Positions 9,601-19,700 of a DNA stretch of 64,000 nucleotides are shown in pieces. Each line of letters begins with the position of its first letter. Within the stretch, counting starts at the first letter, position 1. The translations under genes were made by a program, and so were the position numbers. The notes under the pieces were generated by a model that did no database searches, was not told the origin of the DNA, and saw nothing but the letters and a program-made list of their open reading frames with translations. Origin of the DNA: Pseudomonas veronii (lineage in GTDB: Bacteria; Pseudomonadota; Gammaproteobacteria; Pseudomonadales; Pseudomonadaceae); the NCBI RefSeq assembly GCF_001439695.1, contig NZ_JYLL01000005.1:310001-374000 (forward strand), in the 5' to 3' direction.

Positions 9601-11835
9601 CTCGTGATGGTGCATCGGGAAGCGCAGGCTGCCGCTGGCGAGCGGCGGGACGGGGCGCCACAGGCAGGCTTTGTCCAGCAGCGTCTGGTTGGGGAATAGG
9701 TTTTTCAGGTCGGCCAGGGCAATGCTGCGGCGGGTCGGTGGCGCGTCGGCAAAGGTGATCAGGGCTGCCTTCAAGGCGTGCAGGCGTTGGCTGAGGCGCA
9801 GCTTCAGCGCGTCGACTTCATGCGCGAGGTAGGCGGTGTTGTCGCGTTCGGGCAGTTCGCCCACGGTGATGGCCCAGTCGAGCAGGGTGCGGGTGGCGAG
9901 GTATTCGCGCCACTGTTGTTGCTGGCCGGTCGTGGCGGGCATGGATGCCAGGGCGAGCATGTCGTGGTAGCTCAACTGGCGCGGTGAGCCGGGCGCCATG
10001 GCCTGCGCGATCAAGACCCCTTGCTTGAAACTCATCCAGGCGATCGAGCTGCGAAAGCGCATCGTCGCGGGCAGCCCGCGCACCAGAAACTCCGGCGCGG
10101 CGCCGGCCAGCAACAGGTGGGCGGCGAGAGGCGCAGCGCGGGTGGAGACCTTGCAGGTTCGCACCAAATGCAGTTCCAGGTCTTGGCGCACTTCACCATG
10201 GGGCTTGCCCGCGTGGGCGCTCAGCTCGAAACCGGCGATGGGAGCGCCTGCTTCGCCGGCTCCAGGGTCGAGGTCGAGGATCAGGGCGCTCAACACCAAC
10301 AGGTCGAGGCTGGTCTGGCTGGCGGCTTCGTCCGGGTGCTGGCCGTACCAGTGCAGCGCCGTCACCAGTTGTTGGCCCAACTGCCGCGCCGGTCCGCGCC
10401 GCAGCAGTTGTTTGAGCAAGTGGTCGGCCTGGGCGCGGATCGCGTCAGCACTCAGGTCGCTCAGCAGTGTGCCGCACAAGCGGTCAAGCAGGCGTGGGTG
10501 GCCATCGGGCAGGCCGTGATTGGCGGTGGCGAGAACGCTGTGGCGCTGTTCGCTGAGCAGTCGTACCGGCGAGTGGGGTGTGGCGCTCAACAGCCCATGA
10601 TAGTCGCCGAACTCGGGGCGGCGGGGCAGGTTCATCTCCAGGGTTTGCAGGGTGTCCTGGGCTTCGTCGACGCTGGTCGGTGGCGCAAGATCATGCTGTT
10701 GCAGCAGTTGCTGGAGGGTGAAGGGGCCGCAGATGGGGTGCGGGACAACGGCGGGATGGTGCGGCGCGCCGGAGTCCGGTGCGGGGTGCAACGTCACGCT
10801 GGCCGTGTCGATCACGTGGTCGTTGGGCGGGGCTTGGATCAGGCCTTTCAAGCACTCGGCCATGACGTCGCGGTCATGGTCCTGGGCCAGCCACTGCTGG
10901 TGCTGCATCAGGGCGAGATCGGCGTTGGCCAGGTCGCTGACCGGCAGCGTGGTCAACGCCGTCGACTGGCGCAGCGTGTCGATCAGCACGCGGGCTTCGG
11001 CGGGTGTGTCGGGCACCGGCAGATCATGGCAATTGAGCAGTTGGGCGAGGCTGAACTGGCCGCTCTGGTGGACAAAGCTCCCCAACTGCTCGGCGACTTC
11101 GACCAGGTGTTCGAGCTGGCCGTCCAGGGGCAGCGCCAGCAGTTGTTCGATGCCGATATCCACCAGCCCGCCCCAGGCTTTTTTGCCGCTGAGCCGGCGT
11201 GTGGCGGGATCGAACATATACGTGCCGGGTTGCAGGCCGTCGACCGCTTCCAGCGCCAGGAACGACGGGCTGCGGGTGATGGCGTCGAGTAACGTGGCGC
11301 CGGTTTGCTGGGCGGTGGCCCAGAACGAACCGGAGTCGAGTTTGAAATAGCTCCTGTAGCAGGAAAACAGGCTGAAATCGTCGTCGTCGAGCAGGGTTTG
11401 CAGTTGGTCGGCGATCTGTTGCCGGTCTTGATTCAACCGCTTCAACCCGTCATCCAGCCCCGCCTTGGGCTCGGCGAAACTGTTCGATTGATCGAGTGCC
11501 TGGGAGATCACCCTGCGCTCGCCGCGATGCTCGGGGTAGGGATAGCCGTAGAAATTCAGCACCGATTGCGCCGGCAGTTCGAGCGGCGCGGTTTCGAGCG
11601 GCACGTCCAGGCCGGCCAGGTCCACCGGCAGGCGCGTGGCCCAGGCCCGCAGGTGTGGGCGGCTGAGTGCGCGGCGGTATACCTGCAGCCAGCAGCCCAG
11701 GGTGGAGTGCTCGGGCACGATCACTGTGGTGGAGTCGCCGTTTGTCAGGTGATTGAACAACGCGCTGATCAATTGGCCATCGGCGGCCAGGCGTCGTGCC
11801 CGGCCTTGTTGGAGTACGTCGAGGGTGGTCGGCAT
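6634..11835 (-). CDS. Giant toxin/effector-like protein with C-terminal Cys-His-Asp (transglutaminase/cysteine protease-like) domain
   Basis: A 1733-aa protein. The start MPTTLDVLQQ at 11835 was chosen because AAGGA lies 8 nt upstream; the frame is open to 12045 but the extra 70 residues look non-coding. No signal peptide is seen. Most of the chain is helical. A hydrophobic region follows the segment PFWSCAEDLGSGD (nt ~8700-8780) and looks like the membrane-active centre of other Pseudomonas giant toxins. The last ~150 residues hold a plausible catalytic triad: Cys1614 (GAGNCDQMAH), His1642 (PAHAFVVVG) and Asp1672 (WICDPWA). This order and spacing fit transglutaminase-like or papain-like effector enzymes (deamidases, proteases). 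The rest matches nothing I can name. It is the first gene of the minus-strand run that continues into the PBP-like gene and the partial giant gene. Target and secretion route are unknown. Confidence 0.8.
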   Translation of the reverse strand: MPTTLDVLQQGRARRLAADGQLISALFNHLTNGDSTTVIVPEHSTLGCWLQVYRRALSRPHLRAWATRLPVDLAGLDVPLETAPLELPAQSVLNFYGYPYPEHRGERRVISQALDQSNSFAEPKAGLDDGLKRLNQDRQQIADQLQTLLDDDDFSLFSCYRSYFKLDSGSFWATAQQTGATLLDAITRSPSFLALEAVDGLQPGTYMFDPATRRLSGKKAWGGLVDIGIEQLLALPLDGQLEHLVEVAEQLGSFVHQSGQFSLAQLLNCHDLPVPDTPAEARVLIDTLRQSTALTTLPVSDLANADLALMQHQQWLAQDHDRDVMAECLKGLIQAPPNDHVIDTASVTLHPAPDSGAPHHPAVVPHPICGPFTLQQLLQQHDLAPPTSVDEAQDTLQTLEMNLPRRPEFGDYHGLLSATPHSPVRLLSEQRHSVLATANHGLPDGHPRLLDRLCGTLLSDLSADAIRAQADHLLKQLLRRGPARQLGQQLVTALHWYGQHPDEAASQTSLDLLVLSALILDLDPGAGEAGAPIAGFELSAHAGKPHGEVRQDLELHLVRTCKVSTRAAPLAAHLLLAGAAPEFLVRGLPATMRFRSSIAWMSFKQGVLIAQAMAPGSPRQLSYHDMLALASMPATTGQQQQWREYLATRTLLDWAITVGELPERDNTAYLAHEVDALKLRLSQRLHALKAALITFADAPPTRRSIALADLKNLFPNQTLLDKACLWRPVPPLASGSLRFPMHHHERRNYSLHSLVELHMDGQLSDSRWQSTEPQLDLAQLRPSFGRLGNIHQRFDSAFAAYIERLKQAYSSLIEDLLAQLPLADRHHLQQADLQLLVLKKEPGKDLALLSPEEALARSARMGVILRGTSPSAVQEYELFPLLNRVDKRRGAPLAFREGGTLMSVATGTPHATRPVTQLLMGDELPLDWDAYANGRPPRPGVRAKVIVQTLWSFSPPPAQPPTTAALTYGSTLNRAIAQAIVREHFFLEVDALHLQARGTTQREQMQQRWDRLWTRLKALVPFWSCAEDLGSGDTRRVIDGGYACFIDLLALLFPTQRFLTASLAVLKKTAPLPIKLLQLARLSGAFLNTALNPLDGLPGLFRLARSGVIRLSGGARKILHTAIEQVQRRTADRFLLDYPRLLAGANLGSGTLLRGSDLLRINALLHKNHWYPCHPFTGKPYGPPSHTFRLDSALGVAPMQNARGQQVLVSERLFATQPLLIARRDATDLLDGDNLFRLEHQAPTHLDDLASPAYFKAAEGFDSLCGAARSKRSPIPLICFTKKLTAFNASIQQRRAQAIEHLRLIPAPAVGPGPRKLVHNRRLYEAMPQGTSFELTPVARTAPLTYKPQLTGRLIANEAQFGLPNNQLDNQLNRDTRVVELTGLTAGTDDSRTLRAMAIELTPAGGTRIIVEADAGVFYEGIAIAPAPAMLFNRLDFNLGGEPEQLIRAFSQRKLDYLSAAGFVHNRPLVTLPTLEVLSQQLARRGFGAAKLKRLLEQSRGLRVIKQRELLLNASDQGQRLGMSVAVTPLKLDTWPPYLAQPGQTLNQYLASKAQASTVALVKSTGIGSANIVGTGVDELERLAIAEPLVMWQYSRAGQPNYTEVILKTGAGNCDQMAHVASELIRFNGGAARVWGTSPPAHAFVVVGNPPATLGSTLDFSEAGWVGLWICDPWAAIVCPASDYVRQLNVKMHMWYLEDISVFFNDRGTYRWGQANDRNWLALLRNGVKRPQP

Positions 11836-12151
11836 GGGGAGATCCTTTCGCTGGGATTGCCGTCCTGGCAATCGAAGCACCCCATGGTGAAGGGGCGGCC
11901 CGGCGGCGGGTATGGCGATGCTTCCCGTTCGGCCGTGGCCGGCTTCCGCGTTGTCCGACCGATGGGCTGAAAGTATTGAAGCAGAGCCTTCGGCTGGGTA
12001 TATACGGCCTAGGTAGGGGCATGACGCTGCACCAAAGCTGTGCAATACTCGGCGCGCGTCAAACGGAGAAAATCCTTACGCTATCCAGGTAATGCCCCTC
12101 CACAAAAGCCGCTTTTACCGCGAGTTCTCGCTGAATCTTGCCGTTTATTAA

Positions 12152-12182
12152 GTGAAAAACCCTGGGTTGAGCTTTTTATACT
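12152..12182 (+). promoter_or_regulatory. Possible sigma-70 promoter of the permease gene
   Basis: TATACT at 12177-12182 sits in an AT-rich stretch about 135 nt upstream of the permease ATG. The best -35 candidate is GTGAAA at 12152-12157, but the spacing (19) is long and the match is poor. Direction is assumed from the gene it would serve. Confidence 0.3.
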
Positions 12183-12196
12183 GCACCCCCGCTGAA

Positions 12197-12210
12197 CTGG
12201 CCATGGCCAG
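12197..12210. repeat. 14-bp palindrome in permease leader
   Basis: CTGGCCATGGCCAG is a perfect 14-bp palindrome about 15-28 nt downstream of the TATACT hexamer, where a repressor would bind or a leader hairpin would form. No regulator is known to me for this sequence. Confidence 0.4.
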
Positions 12211-12291
12211 ACGGGTTGGCCCATGAGGCGAACCCGGTGTGAGGCGTCCTGGCAGACCTGCTGCGACGTCGAGTACTCGGTGGCTTAATCC

Positions 12292-12299
12292 AATAACAA
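12292..12299 (+). promoter_or_regulatory. CA motif, possible Hfq/Crc translational repression site
   Basis: AATAACAA fits the AANAANAA motif bound by Hfq with Crc in Pseudomonas catabolite repression. It lies directly 5' of the GAGG ribosome-binding site (12303-12306) of the permease, the usual place for such sites in amino-acid uptake genes. The match is exact, but the motif is short and could occur by chance. Confidence 0.45.
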
Positions 12300-12316
12300 G
12301 ACGAGGTTGTACCCCT

Positions 12317-13735
12317 ATGCCAGTTGGCAACCACCTGCCTCATGGCGAGACCGCTCAGGGCGGCCCGCTGAAACGTGAACTGGGCGAACGGCATATTCGC
12401 CTGATGGCCCTCGGCGCCTGCATCGGTGTCGGCCTGTTCCTTGGCTCGGCCAAGGCCATTGAAATGGCCGGCCCGGCGATCATGCTCTCTTACATCATTG
12501 GCGGCCTGGCGATCCTGGTGATCATGCGCGCGCTTGGCGAAATGGCGGTCCACAACCCTGTCGCCGGCTCGTTCAGTCGCTATGCCCAGGATTACCTCGG
12601 CCCGTTGGCGGGCTTTCTCACTGGTTGGAACTACTGGTTCCTGTGGCTGGTGACCTGCGTCGCGGAAATCACCGCCGTGGCCGTGTACATGGGCGTCTGG
12701 TTCCCCGATGTGCCGCGCTGGATCTGGGCCCTGGCGGCCTTGATCAGCATGGGCACGATCAACCTGATCGCGGTCAAGGCGTTCGGTGAGTTCGAGTTCT
12801 GGTTCGCCCTGATCAAGATCGTCACCATCATCGCCATGGTCATCGGTGGCGTCGGCATCATCGCGTTCGGTTTCGGCAATGACGGCGTGGCGCTGGGGAT
12901 TTCCAACCTGTGGGCCCACGGCGGCTTCATGCCCAACGGTGTGCAGGGTGTGTTGATGTCCCTGCAAATGGTGATGTTCGCCTACCTGGGCGTGGAAATG
13001 ATCGGCCTCACCGCCGGTGAAGCGAAGAACCCGCAGAAGACCATCCCGAATGCCATCGGCTCGGTGTTCTGGCGCATTCTGTTGTTCTACGTCGGCGCGT
13101 TGTTCGTGATTCTGTCGATCTACCCGTGGAATGAAATCGGCACCCAGGGCAGCCCGTTCGTGATGACCTTCGAGCGTCTGGGCATCAAGACCGCCGCCGG
13201 CATCATCAACTTCGTGGTGATCACCGCTGCATTGTCGTCCTGCAACGGCGGCATCTTCAGCACCGGGCGCATGCTCTACAGCCTGGCGCAGAACGGCCAG
13301 GCCCCCGCGACCTTCGGCACCACCTCGCGCAACGGCGTACCGCGCAATGCGTTGCTGCTGTCGATCGCTGCGTTGCTGCTGGGCGTGCTGCTCAACTACC
13401 TGGTGCCGGAGAAAGTCTTCGTCTGGGTCACCTCGATTGCCACCTTCGGCGCGATCTGGACCTGGGTGATGATCCTGCTGGCGCAGCTCAAGTTCCGTAA
13501 GAGCCTGAGCCCGGCGGAACAGGCGGGCCTCAAGTACCGCATGTGGCTGTACCCGGTCAGTTCCTACCTGGCATTGGCGTTCCTGGTGCTGGTGGTGGGC
13601 CTGATGGCGTACTTCCCGGACACCCGCGTCGCGCTGTATGTCGGCCCGGTATTCCTGGTGCTGCTGACGGTGCTGTTCTACACGTTCAAATTGCAACCGA
13701 CCCAGGTTGCCCAAGGCGTCGCGCGCTCGGCGTAA
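12317..13735 (+). CDS. Amino-acid permease, APC superfamily (ProY/AroP-like)
   Basis: A 472-aa integral membrane protein of the amino-acid transporter family (AAT/APC), with 12 predicted membrane segments. It carries the family hallmark GLFLGSAKAIEMAGPA after a cytoplasmic N-terminus (ERHIRLMALGACIGVGLF), and the conserved MSLQMVMFAYLGVEMIGLTAGEAKNP block in the middle. Members import one or a few amino acids with protons; the substrate cannot be read from sequence, and proline/histidine-type permeases (ProY) look closest to me. The start at 12317 (MPVGNHLPHGE) has GAGG 10 nt upstream; an upstream in-frame ATG at 12239 gives a non-family extension. A perfect terminator-like hairpin follows the stop. 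The CA motif in the leader suggests catabolite repression. Confidence 0.9.
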   Translation: MPVGNHLPHGETAQGGPLKRELGERHIRLMALGACIGVGLFLGSAKAIEMAGPAIMLSYIIGGLAILVIMRALGEMAVHNPVAGSFSRYAQDYLGPLAGFLTGWNYWFLWLVTCVAEITAVAVYMGVWFPDVPRWIWALAALISMGTINLIAVKAFGEFEFWFALIKIVTIIAMVIGGVGIIAFGFGNDGVALGISNLWAHGGFMPNGVQGVLMSLQMVMFAYLGVEMIGLTAGEAKNPQKTIPNAIGSVFWRILLFYVGALFVILSIYPWNEIGTQGSPFVMTFERLGIKTAAGIINFVVITAALSSCNGGIFSTGRMLYSLAQNGQAPATFGTTSRNGVPRNALLLSIAALLLGVLLNYLVPEKVFVWVTSIATFGAIWTWVMILLAQLKFRKSLSPAEQAGLKYRMWLYPVSSYLALAFLVLVVGLMAYFPDTRVALYVGPVFLVLLTVLFYTFKLQPTQVAQGVARSA

Positions 13736-13743
13736 CGCTTGTT

Positions 13744-13774
13744 CAAGGCGGCCTGTGGCGCACAGGCCGCCTTG
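13744..13774. terminator. Bidirectional terminator-like hairpin
   Basis: CAAGGCGGCCTGTG at 13744-13757 pairs perfectly with CACAGGCCGCCTTG at 13761-13774 around a 3-nt loop. It lies in the 45-bp gap between the convergent permease and the 2173-aa protein. A clear T-run is missing, so it may act as a strong structure rather than a classical terminator. Confidence 0.65.
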
Positions 13775-13780
13775 ATGCGC

Positions 13781-16700
13781 TCAATCGCGCGGCAACGCGT
13801 GAAGGGCGGCGTCCGTCAACTGGCCGATGAGGCGGTTGCGCTCGGCGGTCTGCGTGTCGATCAGCGCTTGCAGGCGGTCGAGGTGTTCATCGGAGTGTTT
13901 GTCCGGCAGCTCCTTTTGCAAGAGCCCGATCTTGTAGCGGGTCACTTCCTTGATCGTCAAGAAGGGCGCGGGAAAGCGTCGTTCCAGGTAGTCGAGCCAG
14001 AAGTCGCAGGTTTTGTATGCGTTCACCAGCCCAGGGGAATCCTTCAACCCGCGCAGCATTTGACGCGCCTGTTGGACATCGTTGTCGACCACGCCGTACC
14101 CCTCCACTGAATACAACATTTGGTCCGCCTGGACCGGCAGGTTGAATTCCTCGCGCAACATCACCCGATAGAACAGGGTGATTTCGGCGGGGTCCGGCGA
14201 ACGCCCTTGCGCGGTCAAGCGGCTGATGTGATCGTCGGCGAACTGGTCGAGCTGCTCCAGGTAATACACTTGTTTGGCCAGGCCGAGCAGTTCGCGGTCG
14301 ATGCGGTTTTCGTCGTATCGAGCGAGGGTCTGATGCACTCGGTGCATGAGCTCCATGTTGTTGAACAGCAGTATGGCGCCGTCGCCACAGGTGCCCGCCG
14401 CATGGGTGTTGAGGAACACTTTTTCGCGCAGCTCGGTGGAGTTGCTCAGGCCATCGAGCAGGTTCCAGACCCGGAATGTCAGTTTTTTACGTGCATTTCC
14501 AGCGATGGTGTACTCCAGAGACTTGGTCAAGTCCGCCAACACTCTGAAGACATCATCGGGACGGGCGCCTTCATGGCTTGACAGACCGTTCCACAGTTCT
14601 CTGGCGCTGTCGTGTTTAAAGGGTTTCAGGTGGACCAGCCAAGGCAAAATGCCGCGTTCGGCGGGCGGCGTGTGGGCGATGCCGGGGAGGGAGCCCCCTA
14701 CGGCCATGCCAATGTCGGCTTGGTATTGCCTAACGCGCTGCAAGGTTTGGGGCGACAGCGGATTGTCATGCAGGAACGTCGAACGATTTCGGATGATGGC
14801 TCTGGGGTGGGTAAACACGCGCTCGGGAATGCTGGAGATCTGGTTTTCCTGCAAGTACAGGGTGTTCAGATTCGCGTGATCTGCGGCGCCGATCGGCCAT
14901 TGTTGGGTATGGGTTGCTCTTAAATCCAAGGTCGAGAGTTGGCTCATTCGCGTGACGTCGAGCGTGATCCCCAAGGGGTTGTAACCCAGGTTGAGGTTTT
15001 CCAGGTTGACCATGGCGGCGAGGCGTGCGGCGGACTCCTCGGTTAAAACCAGCGCGTTGCCTTCCAGGTTCAGGCGGGTGAGTTGCGTCATCTGGGTGAT
15101 GGCGGTCGGTAGCTCGCTCAACTGGCAGTCGATTTGCAGGGCCCGTAAGCCTGGGAAGAGCGCGAGGAATGTATGGCCCGAGGCGGGGAAGCTGTCCCCG
15201 GCGATACTCAGGTGCTCGATGTGCTCGAAGCCCCTGAACCCGTTGATAAAGGCCGCCGTGGGCAGATCGATGGTGTCCAGTTGCAATGTCAATGACTCAG
15301 CATGAAACAACCCATCGATGTAGACCTGTGGCGGCTCATCCCGTCGCCAGGCCCTGCGCAGTGTGTTGGCGATATGGCGACGACGGCCCAGATGGAGGCC
15401 CAGTGGGTCGGTTTCGTCGTTGTCGGTGTCACGAGGGGTGTCGCTCCAGCGGGTCAGTTCAATGTCCATGAAGCTGTATTCGGCCTGGCGTCGGTCAAGC
15501 TCGATCAGGGCGGCCGGCTCATCCAGGTTGAGCCAGCGGATGAAGGCGCGGGCGGTGTCATTGTCGAACCGGGGGTAGAGTTCCTGGACCCTGCTCACCA
15601 GGTCCGGCGCGCGATTACCGCCGAATGGCCACAGCCAGTTCCAGACGGGGTACACCAGAAATGAGCGATCCAGGCCCATCGGCGGTTGCAGCCAGGGTTG
15701 CAGGTGCGGCAGGTCCAGCAGGCTTTTTATCGCCACGCGCTGGGACAGCGCCAGCTTGGCGATCTGCTCCTGAAGTGGCGCGAGGTCGTCTTCATGTGTG
15801 ATTCCCAGCGTGCTCCGTTCAGTGTCGGTCAACGTCTGGATGATGGCTGACAGCAGGTTGCTGCCGCTGCCGACGGGCGCGGCGAGAGGCGCTCCTTGTG
15901 AGTCGTAGGCGTGGTAGACCTGGTGTTGCTTGACCAGCACTTTTTGGCGCGTCCCGGCCGGGTTGCCGGCGGCTTCGATGCTGGAGCCGCTGAAGTGTCG
16001 GTCGCGGACTTCGATGCGCAGGTCGCTGGGCCAGCCGGGCACGGTGTTGAGCAGGTGCAGGATGATCCGGTCGCTGTCCGGGTTGATCAGGTTGTCCAGG
16101 TACAAGCCCTCGAAGGCGCGGTTCAGACGCACCTCGTGGGCGGTCAGTCGGGCTGTTTCGCCGAGGCGCAGGCTCACCTTGCCGTGTTCGTGCAGTTGCT
16201 TGAGTTCGCGGGGCGTTGCGTGGTCGAGGATGCTGTCGACGGTGTTGTTGGGTAAGTCGGCATGTGCGGCCTTGAAGCGTTCGCGCGCGACGTTGGGGCT
16301 GCGGTGCTCGCTCTCTTGGTAGAGCGAATTGAACAGATGGTTGGTTTCTTTCTCGGCGAACTCGACGATTTTTTTCACCAGTTTGAACAAGCGCTCTTCA
16401 GCGGAGCTGGGCAATTCGCCCAACAAGGCATTGATCAGCGTGTCGTAGCCGGTGAGTTGGTTCAGCAGGCGGGCGTCCCTGTAGTCCTGCTCGGTCACGA
16501 GGATTGTTTCAGCGTTCGGGCCCGCACTGGCCGGGTATTGATAGCGCACCTCGTTCCCGGTGCCGACGATCTGCAGTCTGTGGTTGTCCGGCCATCCCGG
16601 CAACGCGGAGATCACCAGCAATTGCAGGGCCGGCTCGGCTTCCTGGGTGTTGGGGTTCACCCGCAGTGCGTTGATGAAGTGTTGAATCTGTTGCTCGATC

Positions 16701-19700
16701 TTGAAGCGTTTGCAGGTGTCGGCCAACAACGGCGGCACCGGGTGGGTGGCACGGTGTACCTGGCGCAGCACGTGGTCCGGGGTGTCGGTCAGGGCGAGGA
16801 TTTGACTGGCCCGTTCCTGCGTAAACGCGTAGTCCTCGTGCCCCAGGCGGTGGAATAGCTGGTGGGTGTCCCAGGTCATCGGGTTCTCGCTGGCCAGGCG
16901 CCAGGTGCCCTGGCCGTTGTGCTCCAGGAGCGGGGTGTCGACACCGATTTTTTTCGGGTGCTTGAGCCGCCATTTGAACAGCGTTTTATCGAAGACGATG
17001 CGGAACAGGCTGCCGAACAGCGGCAGGTATTCGTTGCCCTCAATCATGAAGATCCCGTCGGTCCTGGGTTTGAGGCCAGGTGACAGCATTAGGTTGTGTT
17101 GGTAGGGCACCAGCGAGCCATTGACCAGGCTGACGTGACCTTGGGGGTTGCGTCGGGCGCTCATGTTGTCCCCCAGGGTTTTGCGCAGGCCCTTGGCGTC
17201 GGTGACACTGCTCATGCCCAGTTGTTGACGTTCGTGGGGGTGGAGCACCGAGGCGATGGCCAGGTAGAAGCTGTCTTGGGCGGGTGAGACGGGGATTTCA
17301 CTGTCGTTGCGGATGTCATAGGCCTGGTAGCGACCGCCGGGGTGCAAGCGCAGGTTGACGGTGAGGTCGTCCGCACCGCTGGGCACGAAGGTCTCGCCCT
17401 GGCTGACATCCGTGACCACGAAGGGACGCTTGAGGGTGTCGCGGATCAGCGCGCCGGCAAATTCCCGGGCCCAGAGGTCAGTGTCGGCATTGAAGTCGCG
17501 GGGGTTGTACAGGCTGTCGATCACCGCGTCGATGCGCAACGCGGTACGTTGGCGATCGAGTGTTTCAACGAACGCTACCGGCAGGGTGCCACCGCTCAGA
17601 AACGCCTCTTGCTGGCGTGCTGTCAGCGGGTGCTCGGCGAGTAATCGCGCAAGGTTGGCGGCGGTCAGGGGCGGGTTCAGGTCGCGCAGTTTTTTCAACA
17701 GGGGCGTGACGGTAATCAAGGCCGGTGACACCTTGACCGGCAGAAACCGTCTTGCCGCCGGTGCGGCGGCGAGTTCCGCTTTTTCGTAGCCCCAGTAATC
17801 GAACAGCGCCGAAAACAGCGCGTGGCGCTCAAGGCTTGCCAATGCGCCAACCTGTTGGCGTACGCTGCTGACGCGCGCGTCCTCGGATGCGTTGGGTTGG
17901 TCCTCTTTACCCAGGGCCGAGTCGCGTGGTTGCTGGCGGATGATCAGTTGAAGCAGGTGCTCGTTGCCCTCGGGGCCGCTGCCCGCGTCGCTGAGGTCTG
18001 TGTAGCTGCCATCCTCGCGGCGCTTGAGGTTGATGGCATGGGGGCGTGGGGGTGGTTGCTCGGTTTTGCCGTAGGTCTCGATCCGCGTGCCTTGTGCATC
18101 GTGGATATGCAGCAGGGTGTCGGTCGGCCAGCCGTTGAGTTGGGTCAGCAGGCAGAAGACCGTGCTGTCGGCATGCGCCGGCAGTTGGCCGGGTTGGGGG
18201 AACCGCTCGATGATTTGCTGGATGACCTGATCGACCTGCAGTCGCCGGGCGCCTTCGATCAGGTTCAACGGTGCCGGCTGGGCGCGCCACACGCGATCCA
18301 GCGTATCGCGAGTGGTGGCGGTGCTGCGTAGCATGTGTTCAAGGTCGGCCGACGGGATCGTCGACGCCCCGTTGGGCAGCATGCGTTGCAGCAACTCCGG
18401 GTTGGACAGGAGATGGGCATTGTGCAAATCGAAGGTCCAGGTCTGGAGCTCTGGGGCGAATATGATCGCTGGGGTGTAGCCGTCTTTACCGCGTGTGAGT
18501 ACGTAGCGTTTGTGCGCGTCGTCGAATTTGACTTCGATCAGCACATCCATCTCGCCCTGGCGCAGTTTGGCGTAGAGGTGACCCTCGACCACGTAAATGC
18601 CCAACGCGTTGGGCGTGATACCGTTGACCAGGCGCTGGTTGTCGTGGGCATACGGTTGGGCGTCGGCTTTCCAGAGCCCATGGCTGCCGTCGGCGCGCGT
18701 GATTTTGTACGGGTTGCCGAGTTTTTCCAGGTACGCGTGCATGCGTTGGCGATGGGCCCTTCCGGCGGTTGAGATCAGCTTGCCGCTGACGGCCAGGTCG
18801 GTGACATCGGCCAGCGCCGAGGCAAATCCGCTGGCTTCGCCCTTGGCCAGCTCATTCACGCCCTGGGCGGCGCTGTAGGTCAGGCTGCCCATGACCGCGA
18901 GTTGCATGACCCGGTTCATGCCGGTGACGCCGCCGGGCAATGGCGTAAGCAGCATCTGCAGCACTTCGCCGGCAATCGCTGCCGCCGCATCTTTGAGGGC
19001 TTGCCAGTCTTTTTCCGAGCGGGTTTGCGCCAGTGTGTCCAGGTCTGACTGAAAGCGCTGGATCTGGCGATAGGCACACGCCTGCACCAGGGTGATTGCG
19101 CGCCCGGATTTGATGTCGGTGTTGAAGCGGATGTTGTCCAGGGTCTTTGTTGAGAAGGCCAGGTGAAAACCGTCGTACACATAAGCGCCTAACCAACTGA
19201 ACCCCTTCAGATGCGGCGCTTTGTTGATCAGTGATCTGAACACCGACAGCCCGATCAAGGGCAATTGCCGGGAGAACCAGCCCAAGTCTTTTTTCGCGTG
19301 GCTGTCAGTGAGTTGTGTGCGAAACGCGTACTCGGCGGCCTGGGCATCGTCGTGGTATTGCAACGCCCCGCCGGGACGGAAAGGGAAGTAGGACAACACG
19401 CCCAGGCTGGCCACGCGAATCAGCATTAAGGGCACGGGGATGCAACTGTCCCAGGGGACGAAGGGCACGGAGATCAGGGGGGTGATACCGGAGCTCAGGT
19501 TCAGCGTGTCGAACGGCAATTGCGCGCCAGTGCCTTCGATGGCGGCGTTGAGTCGCGTGTAGATCTCCAGGGTGACGCCGGTAGTGGCACGGTTGCGGTA
19601 GGCTTCGATTACGTCGAACAGCAGGCTGGCCTTGGCCGACGCCTCGAACAATGGGCGCAACGGCCCGCCCGGCGCCATGGCGGTACGGGCTTTGTCGCGC

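Larger units (their letters stand above)
11836..12316. other. Divergent intergenic region (481 bp)
   Basis: This gap lies between the start of the minus-strand 1733-aa gene and the start of the plus-strand permease, so it should hold both promoters. The stretch 12030-12180 is more AT-rich than the surroundings. It contains a TATACT -10-like hexamer (12177-12182), a 14-bp perfect palindrome (12197-12210) and a CA-rich motif in front of the permease. No tRNA-like or known riboswitch fold was recognised, and the open frames crossing it look non-coding. Confidence 0.6.

Noticed and set aside
11836..12045. Upstream extension of the 1733-aa protein to 12045
   Set aside because: The added 70 residues are Pro/Gly/Arg-rich and the internal ATG at 11835 has a proper ribosome-binding site.
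12183..12316. Possible riboswitch in the permease leader
   Set aside because: I looked for glycine- and guanidine-type conserved blocks and found none; only the palindrome and CA motif can be supported.
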